Shown here one piece after another: positions 5,400 to 10,794 of a DNA stretch of 10,794 nucleotides; the stretch's first letter is position 1, and each line of letters opens with the position of its first letter. The position numbers were made by a program, and so were the translations under genes. Source of the DNA: Robbsia sp050955065 (GTDB lineage Bacteria; Pseudomonadota; Gammaproteobacteria; Burkholderiales; Burkholderiaceae); assembly GCA_050955065.1 (NCBI GenBank), contig JBPBQT010000111.1, positions 1 to 10,794 of the forward strand, read 5' to 3'. The notes beneath the pieces were generated by a model. That model made no database searches and had not been told where the DNA came from. It worked only from the letters and a program-made list of their open reading frames with translations.

Positions 5400-6827
5400 T
5401 CAGGCGCGGGCTTCGCCGTGACCCAGAACGATATATTTCATTGATGTCAGCCCTTCCAGCCCGACCGGGCCGCGCGCGTGCAGCTTGTCGTTGGAGATGC
5501 CGATCTCCGCGCCCAGGCCGAACTCGAAGCCGTCGGCGAACCGCGTCGACGCGTTGACCATCACGCTCGCCGAATCGACCTCGCGCAGGAAACGCATCGC
5601 CCGGTCGTGATCCTCGGTGACGATCGCGTCGGTGTGGGCCGAGCCGTATTCGTTGATGTGCGCGATCGCCGCGTCCAGACCGTCGACGGTGCGGATCGCC
5701 AGCACCGGCGCGAGATACTCGGTCCGCCAGTCCTCCTCGACCGCTTCGCGCAGCCACGGGCCCGCCGCTTCCACGGCGTTCGTTGCATCCGTTGCTCCCG
5801 GAAGAAAGCCGGCCTCGGCGAGACGTGCGAGCGTCACCGGGCAGGCGCGCAGCGCGACGCCCTTGTCCCGGTAGACCTGCGCGAGCCGCGCCAGGATCGC
5901 GGGATCCGCGGCCTGGTCGATCAGCAGCGTTTCCATCGTGTTGCAGGTCCCGTAGCGATGCGTCTTCGCGTTGTCGCACACGCGCAGCGCCTTGTCCGGG
6001 TCGGCGCGGCCGTCCACATAGACGTGGCAGATGCCGTCGAGATGCTTGATCATCGGCACCCGCGCCTCGACCATCAGGCGTTCGATCAGGCGCTTGCCGC
6101 CGCGCGGCACCAGCACGTCGACATACTCGGTCATCGTGATCAGCGCGCCCACCGCGCGGCGGTCGGTCGTGTCGACGACCTGCACCGCGTCGCGCGGCAG
6201 GCCGGTCTGCGCGAGCGCCTCGGCGATGATGGCGGCCAGCGCCGTATTGCTCTCGATCGCGTCCGAGCCGCCGCGCAGGATCGCGGCGTTGCCGGATTTC
6301 AGGCACAGCGCCGCGGCGTCGATCGTCACGTTCGGGCGCGATTCGTAGATGATGCCGATGACGCCGAGCGGCACCCGCATGCGTCCGACCTGGATGCCGC
6401 TGGGGCGGAATTTCAGCTCGGAGATCTCGCCGACCGGGTCGGCAAGCGTCGCAACCTGACGCAAGCCGTCGATCATCGTGCCGAGCGCCTTGTCCGACAG
6501 GGTCAACCGGTCGACGAAGGCGGCGTCCATCCCCGCGGCGCGTGCCCGCGCCAGGTCGCGCCCGTTGCAGGCGATCAGCGTTTCGCGCTGCGCGTCGATC
6601 GCCTGCGCGATGCGCTCGAGCGCGGCGTTCTTCAACGCCGCCGGCGCACGGGCCATCTCGCGCGAAGCCAGCCGCGCGCGCCGGCCCATCGCGTGCATCC
6701 GGGTGACGATGGCAGCATCGCTGAGCGGCGCCGCATCGGACGTCGCCGGGAATGACGACGGCGCAGCACCGGACGGCGCGGCGGTGGCCAGCGAATCGGG
6801 AAGAAAAGCGGATATCGGCGTGGACAT
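5400..6827 (-). CDS. proA: Glutamate-5-semialdehyde dehydrogenase (gamma-glutamyl phosphate reductase)
   Basis: ProA reduces gamma-glutamyl phosphate with NADPH to glutamate-5-semialdehyde, the second step of proline synthesis, in the cytoplasm. It belongs to the aldehyde dehydrogenase superfamily. IGIIYESRPNVTIDAA (157-172), ILRGGSDAIESN (183-194) and KTHRYGTCNTMETLL (288-302) with catalytic Cys295 are diagnostic, as is NASTRFADGFEFGLGAEIG (425-443). At 475 residues it is some 50 longer than the roughly 417-425 usual for the family. About 36 extra residues, rich in Ala, Ser and Pro, precede the normal N-terminus. About 15 extra lie near 345-362. Neither the ATG at 6827 nor the internal ATG at 6698 has a Shine-Dalgarno sequence. 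An in-frame stop at 6843-6845 excludes a start farther upstream. I kept 6827 because the first family helix appears to begin before residue 44. Confidence 0.95.
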   Translation of the reverse strand: MSTPISAFLPDSLATAAPSGAAPSSFPATSDAAPLSDAAIVTRMHAMGRRARLASREMARAPAALKNAALERIAQAIDAQRETLIACNGRDLARARAAGMDAAFVDRLTLSDKALGTMIDGLRQVATLADPVGEISELKFRPSGIQVGRMRVPLGVIGIIYESRPNVTIDAAALCLKSGNAAILRGGSDAIESNTALAAIIAEALAQTGLPRDAVQVVDTTDRRAVGALITMTEYVDVLVPRGGKRLIERLMVEARVPMIKHLDGICHVYVDGRADPDKALRVCDNAKTHRYGTCNTMETLLIDQAADPAILARLAQVYRDKGVALRACPVTLARLAEAGFLPGATDATNAVEAAGPWLREAVEEDWRTEYLAPVLAIRTVDGLDAAIAHINEYGSAHTDAIVTEDHDRAMRFLREVDSASVMVNASTRFADGFEFGLGAEIGISNDKLHARGPVGLEGLTSMKYIVLGHGEARA

Positions 6828-6953
6828 CGAAAGAGGGAAAAGTTAAGCGAAAATTAGGAAGGCAAACGCAGGGTCCGCGCGGCGCGGCGCCTTGCCTGGC
6901 GCGAAGCGACCCGGACCGGACGCCAGCCGCCATTGTAAGGCGACTTCACCGAT
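6828..6953 (-). other. Gap between holA and proA with AT-rich leader
   Basis: This 126-base spacer separates holA from proA. The stretch just before proA (about 6828-6865) is AT-rich and pyrimidine-rich on the coding strand, unlike its surroundings. TTACAATGG near 6930-6938 resembles a -10 element, but no -35 sits at proper distance. A GC-rich self-complementary run lies around 6875-6895. A proA promoter here is plausible but not demonstrated by any clear hexamer pair. Confidence 0.3.
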
Positions 6954-8045
6954 TCAAGCGTGGTGAACCGGTTCGCCCAGCGCAACCCGCATCGACAGTT
7001 CGAACAGGCCGTCCCACGGATTGGCGGGCAACGCATCGACGGGCGCGATGCCGAGATCCGGCGACAAACCCTTGACCTGCCGGTCCAGACGCCCGGCGAA
7101 GGCCAGCGCCGCCTCGAGGCGCGCCGCCGCCGGCCCGGGCGCGCCCAGGCGCTTGAGCGCCGGCGCGATGAGCCGCTCGCGCGGTCCCCAGACGCGGTTC
7201 TCGCGCAGCAGCAACGCCATCGGCTTGCCCGCGTCGAGCCCGCGGCGCACCCGCAGCAGGACCCGCACCTCCTCGGCGATCGCCCACAGCACCAGCACCG
7301 CCGCCTCGCCCTCCCCGCGCAGACCGTCGATCATCCGGGCGAGGCGCGCGACATCCCCGCCCAGCATCGCTTCGTTGAGCTTGAAAACGTCGTAGCGCGC
7401 GACATTCATCACCGCGGCCTCGATCTGTTCGGCGCTCAGCACGCCGGCCGGATACAGCAGACCGAGCTTCTGGATTTCCTGATACGCCGCGAGCAGGTTG
7501 CCCTCGACGCGCTCGACGATGAACTGCAGCGCCTGACGCCCCGGCTCGCCGGGCGCCACCCGCTGCTGCTGCGCGGCCAGCCGTTCGCCGATCCAGGTTC
7601 CCAGCTGGGCGCGGTCGACGAGATCCACGCGAATCACCACCCCGGCCTCGGACAGCGCGGTGAACCAGACGCTCTTCTGCGTCGCCGCATCCAGCCGCGG
7701 CAGGGTCACCAGCGTGATCGTGTCGGGGTCCGACGCCGCGCCGTATGCCATGCGCTTCAACGCGTCCGCGCCCTCCTTGCCCGGTTTGCCGCCGGGGATG
7801 CGCAGTTCCACCACCCGGCGCTCGCCGAACAGCGACATCGATTGCGCTTCGCCGAGCAAGGCGCTCCAGTCGAAGCCACGCTCGACGGTGTGGATCACGC
7901 GTTCGGTGCAGCCGGCGGCACGCGCCGCGCGGCGGATCCGGTCGACCGATTCCTGCACGAGCAGCGATTCGTCGCCCCACACCGTGTACAGCGATTTCAG
8001 GCCCCGGGCGAGATGCGCGTCGAGCGCATCGGCGCGAATCAGCAT
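6954..8045 (-). CDS. holA: DNA polymerase III delta subunit
   Basis: HolA (363 residues, family about 340) is the wrench subunit of the clamp loader: it opens the beta sliding clamp and binds it inside the gamma/tau-delta-delta' complex. The N-terminal AAA-like domain shows LKSLYTVWGDESLLVQES (16-33), where the P-loop is degenerate as is normal for delta. SMSLFGERRVVELR (69-82) is the conserved segment whose exposed hydrophobics (Leu-Phe) contact the clamp. ARYDVFKLNEAMLGGD and GEGEAAVLVLWAIAEE mark the middle and collar domains, and RENRVWGPRERL is typical of the family. The ATG at 8045 gives the standard N-terminus; its ribosome site is weak. It follows lptE by 112 bases, the same order as seen in many beta- and gammaproteobacteria (leuS-lptE-holA). 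Confidence 0.96.
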   Translation of the reverse strand: MLIRADALDAHLARGLKSLYTVWGDESLLVQESVDRIRRAARAAGCTERVIHTVERGFDWSALLGEAQSMSLFGERRVVELRIPGGKPGKEGADALKRMAYGAASDPDTITLVTLPRLDAATQKSVWFTALSEAGVVIRVDLVDRAQLGTWIGERLAAQQQRVAPGEPGRQALQFIVERVEGNLLAAYQEIQKLGLLYPAGVLSAEQIEAAVMNVARYDVFKLNEAMLGGDVARLARMIDGLRGEGEAAVLVLWAIAEEVRVLLRVRRGLDAGKPMALLLRENRVWGPRERLIAPALKRLGAPGPAAARLEAALAFAGRLDRQVKGLSPDLGIAPVDALPANPWDGLFELSMRVALGEPVHHA

Positions 8046-8157
8046 GGCGGCATGCCGCGTCGACCGGCCGGCTGCGACACGTCGGCCGGCGCCGCGATGC
8101 GCGCCGGCGTGACGGCAGCCATCGCGGCAAACGCCGCGGCAGTCGTCATTCCCGCCC

Positions 8158-8712
8158 TCACAGCGGCGGCGTCGGCAACGGCGCGCGCGAACGCACGGCC
8201 GGGACCGTCGATTCCAGCGGATTCATCGTCCTGACCACGCTCAGGCGACGCAGGATCTGATCGGCGATGTCGCTGTCCATGTTGCGGTTCAGGATCACCG
8301 CCTCGCTCTGCTTGGCCAGCGCATAGGTGTTGCTGTACGACATCGCCCGGTTCACGCTGATGCCGCTTGGCGGAATCAGCGCCGCGCCGTTCGCGCCGGT
8401 CAGGTTGTAACTGACCGTCGTCGTCAGCACGTATTCCTGCACGACACCGTTGATGTCGAAACTCAGCGCGCTTTGTCCGCGCCCGAACGCCATCGTCAGC
8501 GTCGCATCGGCGCCGGCCGGCGTGTCCAGCACCACCGTGTCGCTGCCGCCTTGTATCGAGCGCTTCATGTACGCGACCATTTCCTGCGTGCCGCCCGTGA
8601 TGAACAACCGCTTGAACGGATAGTCATGGTTGCCCTGCAGCTGGAAACCGCAGGCACCCAGCAGCAACGATGCGACGACGACCAGCAAGACCCGAATCAG
8701 ATTTTTCTTCAC
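8158..8712 (-). CDS. lptE: LPS-assembly lipoprotein LptE
   Basis: LptE (formerly RlpB, 184 residues) is an outer-membrane lipoprotein that plugs the LptD barrel and helps insert lipopolysaccharide into the outer leaflet. The N-terminus MKKNLIRVLLVVVASLLLGAC is a lipoprotein signal with lipobox LGAC, so the mature protein begins at Cys21. GFQLQG directly after the Cys matches the usual start of mature LptE. The rest shows the alternating pattern of the family's alpha-beta fold, including VVQEYVLTTTVSYNL and SEAVILNRNMDSDIADQILRR-type sequence near the end. The C-terminal 18 residues are proline-rich and probably disordered. The start codon is GTG, supported by GAGGAAA placed five bases upstream and by the position of the lysines before the signal core. 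It lies 24 bases after leuS. Confidence 0.95.
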   Translation of the reverse strand: MKKNLIRVLLVVVASLLLGACGFQLQGNHDYPFKRLFITGGTQEMVAYMKRSIQGGSDTVVLDTPAGADATLTMAFGRGQSALSFDINGVVQEYVLTTTVSYNLTGANGAALIPPSGISVNRAMSYSNTYALAKQSEAVILNRNMDSDIADQILRRLSVVRTMNPLESTVPAVRSRAPLPTPPL

Positions 8713-8736
8713 ACTTTCCTCGCGTCAGCGAACGAA

Positions 8737-10794
8737 TCAGGCGACGATATTGACCAGTCGGCCCGGGACGACAATGATTTTCTTCGGCATCTGGCCATTG
8801 CCGAAACGCGCGAACATCTCGTGCGCGAGCGCGGCCGCCTCGATCGTCTCGCGGCTGGCCGCCTTCGCGACCTTCAGCGTGCCGCGTGCCTTGCCGTTGA
8901 TCTGCAGCACCAGCTCGACGTCGGCCATCTCGAGCGCGGCGGCGTCCACCTGCGGCCACGGCGCGTCCAGCAGCGCGCCGGACACGGCCGCATAACCGAG
9001 CGCCTCCCACAGCGTGTGCGTCACATGCGGCACGACCGGGTACAGCGCGCGCAGCAGGATGCCGACCGTCTCCCGCAGCACGGCGGCGCCATGCGGTCCG
9101 GCGACGACCGCGTCGCGCGCCGCCTCGATCGCCTTCAGCATCTTCATCGCCGCCGACACGACCGTGTTGTACTGGATGCGCTGGTAATCGAAATCCGCCT
9201 GCTTCAGCACCGCATGCACCTCGCGGCGCAACGCCTTCTGCGCATCGTCGAGCGCGCCCGGGTCCACGGTCGAGAGATCGGGACCCCTCGCGATCGTCCC
9301 GCGCTCCGCGTAGGCGAACGCCCAGAGGCGACGCAGGAAGCGGCTCGCGCCCTCGACGCCGGTGCCCGACCATTCGAGCTGCTGCTCGGGCGGCGCGGCG
9401 AACATCGTGAAGAGGCGCGACGTGTCCGCGCCGTGCGAATCGATCAGCGATTGCGGATCGACGCCGTTGTTCTTCGACTTCGACATCTTCTCGACGCCGC
9501 CGAGCACCACCGGCTGGCCATCGGCGACGGACGTCGCGCCCACCGGACGGCCCTTGTCGTCGTGCGCGACCGTGACGTCGAGCGGGTTGAACCAGGTCTT
9601 CTTGCCCGCCGCGTCCTCGCGGTAGAAGGTGTCGTTCAACACCATCCCCTGGGTCAGCAGGCGCTTGGCCGGCTCGCCGAAGCTCACCAGACCCATGTCG
9701 CGCATCACCTTGGTCCAGAACCGCGAATACAGCAGGTGCAGGATCGCATGCTCGATGCCGCCGATGTACTGGTCCATCGGCATCCAGTGATCGGTGCGCG
9801 CGTCGACCATCGTCGGCGCGTCCGGGCAGGTGTAGCGCGAGAAATACCACGACGAATCGACGAAGGTGTCCATCGTGTCGGTTTCGCGCTTCGCCGCCGC
9901 GCCGCACGTCGGGCAGGTCGTATTGACGAAGGCGGCGGATTTCGCCAGCGGATTGCCGCTGCCGTCCGGCACCAGGTCCTCCGGCAGGATCACCGGCAGC
10001 TGGTCCTCCGGCACCGGCACGTCGCCGCACGCGTCGCAATGGATGATCGGGATCGGCGTGCCCCAGTAGCGCTGCCGCGAGATGCCCCAGTCGCGCAGAC
10101 GCCAGGTGGTCTGCTTCTCGCCGAGTTTCGACGCCGCGAGGTCGGCGACGATCGCGTCGACCGCCGCGGCGAAGTCCAGGCCGTCGTACTTGCCGCTGTT
10201 GACCAGACGACCCTGCGCCTTGTCCGCGTACCACTCCTGCCAGTGCTCGGTCGAGAACGCCTGTCCGGCCACATCGACCACCTGCGTGATCGGCAGGTGG
10301 TAACGGCGCGCGAACGCGAAATCGCGCTCGTCGTGCGCCGGCACGCCCATCACCGCGCCCTCGCCATAGCCCATCAGCACGTAATTGCCGATCCAGACCT
10401 CGACCGGCGCGCCGGTGAGCGGATGCCGGACGAAGAAACCGGTCGCCATGCCCTTCTTCTCGGCGGTCGCCATGTCCGCCTCGGCGACGCTGCCGCCCTT
10501 GCATTCGTCGATGAACGGCTGCAGCTCGGGCTTGTCCCGCACGAGCCGGGTCGCGAGCGGATGCTCGGCGGCGATCGCGCAGAACGTGACGCCCATCAGC
10601 GTGTCGGCGCGCGTGGTGAAGACGCGCAACTGCCGCTGCTCGCCGTCGATCTCGTACGGGAAACCGAAGTTCACGCCAAAGCTCTTGCCGATCCAGTTCT
10701 GCTGCATCACCTTGACGCGTTCCGGCCATTCGAGACCTTCGAGGTCGTCGAGCAGCGCGTCCGCGTAATCGGTGATGCGCAGGTAGTACATCGG
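8737..10794 (-). CDS. leuS: Leucyl-tRNA synthetase, 5' end outside window
   Basis: The window shows the C-terminal 685 residues of this class I aminoacyl-tRNA synthetase, which charges tRNA-Leu; the full enzyme is about 860-875 residues, so the HIGH motif lies beyond the right edge. Counting from the first visible residue, TTRADTLMG (60-68) and GYGEGAVMGVPAHDERDF (142-159) belong to the CP1 editing domain that hydrolyses mischarged tRNA; Asp158 is the likely editing residue. WGISRQRYWGTPIPI (236-250) marks return to the catalytic core. Cys253/Cys256 and Cys294/Cys297 form a zinc-ribbon-like pair. EKMSKSKNNGVDP (435-447) is the intact KMSKS loop. A helical anticodon-binding domain and the LeuRS C-terminal domain, ending VPGRLVNIVA, follow. 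No frameshift is seen. Confidence 0.98.
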   Translation of the reverse strand, partial: PMYYLRITDYADALLDDLEGLEWPERVKVMQQNWIGKSFGVNFGFPYEIDGEQRQLRVFTTRADTLMGVTFCAIAAEHPLATRLVRDKPELQPFIDECKGGSVAEADMATAEKKGMATGFFVRHPLTGAPVEVWIGNYVLMGYGEGAVMGVPAHDERDFAFARRYHLPITQVVDVAGQAFSTEHWQEWYADKAQGRLVNSGKYDGLDFAAAVDAIVADLAASKLGEKQTTWRLRDWGISRQRYWGTPIPIIHCDACGDVPVPEDQLPVILPEDLVPDGSGNPLAKSAAFVNTTCPTCGAAAKRETDTMDTFVDSSWYFSRYTCPDAPTMVDARTDHWMPMDQYIGGIEHAILHLLYSRFWTKVMRDMGLVSFGEPAKRLLTQGMVLNDTFYREDAAGKKTWFNPLDVTVAHDDKGRPVGATSVADGQPVVLGGVEKMSKSKNNGVDPQSLIDSHGADTSRLFTMFAAPPEQQLEWSGTGVEGASRFLRRLWAFAYAERGTIARGPDLSTVDPGALDDAQKALRREVHAVLKQADFDYQRIQYNTVVSAAMKMLKAIEAARDAVVAGPHGAAVLRETVGILLRALYPVVPHVTHTLWEALGYAAVSGALLDAPWPQVDAAALEMADVELVLQINGKARGTLKVAKAASRETIEAAALAHEMFARFGNGQMPKKIIVVPGRLVNIVA

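Noticed and set aside
5478..6755. A 425-codon plus-strand open frame opposite proA
   Set aside because: It mirrors the codon structure of proA, is Arg/Asp/His-rich and has no domain. It is a shadow of the real gene.
4957..6933. A possible 658-residue fusion ending in the HemJ-family protein
   Set aside because: The upstream part reads proA out of frame and is Arg/Gly/Ala-rich without domains. The real HemJ start at 5379 has its own ribosome site and the normal family N-terminus.
6960..8234. A 424-codon plus-strand open frame opposite holA
   Set aside because: Antisense to holA, with biased composition and no motif.
1..10794. CRISPR arrays, tRNA or rRNA genes, insertion-sequence ends, phage attachment sites
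   Set aside because: I read both strands for regularly spaced repeats, cloverleaf-like segments, transposase motifs and terminal inverted repeats and found none that could be supported.

Overview
The window looks like a chromosomal segment of a high-GC betaproteobacterium, most likely Burkholderiaceae (Burkholderia or a close relative). This rests on the GC-rich codon use, on protein sequences that read like Burkholderia homologues (ProA, HolA, LeuS, LptE), and on the order leuS-lptE-holA-proA. The species cannot be named from the sequence alone. Every gene I can support lies on the minus strand, so transcription runs from right to left.

Layout in the direction of transcription. From 10794 to 8737 is the C-terminal part of leuS (leucyl-tRNA synthetase), whose start lies outside the window. 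Next come lptE (LPS-assembly lipoprotein, GTG start), holA (DNA polymerase III delta, the clamp loader) and proA (glutamate-5-semialdehyde dehydrogenase, with an unusual N-terminal extension). A four-helix membrane protein of the HemJ family follows. Then come edd, eda and gntK, which form a complete gluconate-to-pyruvate Entner-Doudoroff route: GntK makes 6-phosphogluconate, Edd dehydrates it to KDPG, and Eda splits KDPG into pyruvate and glyceraldehyde-3-phosphate. Then comes a small type II toxin-antitoxin pair (Phd/YefM-type antitoxin and VapC-like PIN toxin). Last is a THUMP-domain RNA methyltransferase cut by the left edge.

The spacing from leuS to gntK is mostly short: 24, 112, 126, 20, 32, -4 and 109 bases. 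One long transcript is possible, with internal promoters most likely in the three larger gaps. The toxin-antitoxin block (about 1068-1750) has visibly lower GC than its neighbours and its own promoter-like sequence with direct repeats, which fits a horizontally acquired module inserted between gntK and the methyltransferase gene.

No tRNA, rRNA, CRISPR array, insertion sequence or attachment site was seen, and no gene-free stretch exceeds 300 bases. Most of the window is conserved housekeeping sequence. I do not see convincing evidence of a previously undescribed system. The points worth a second look are the toxin-antitoxin pair with its candidate operator, the repeat-bearing gntK leader, and the extended ProA.
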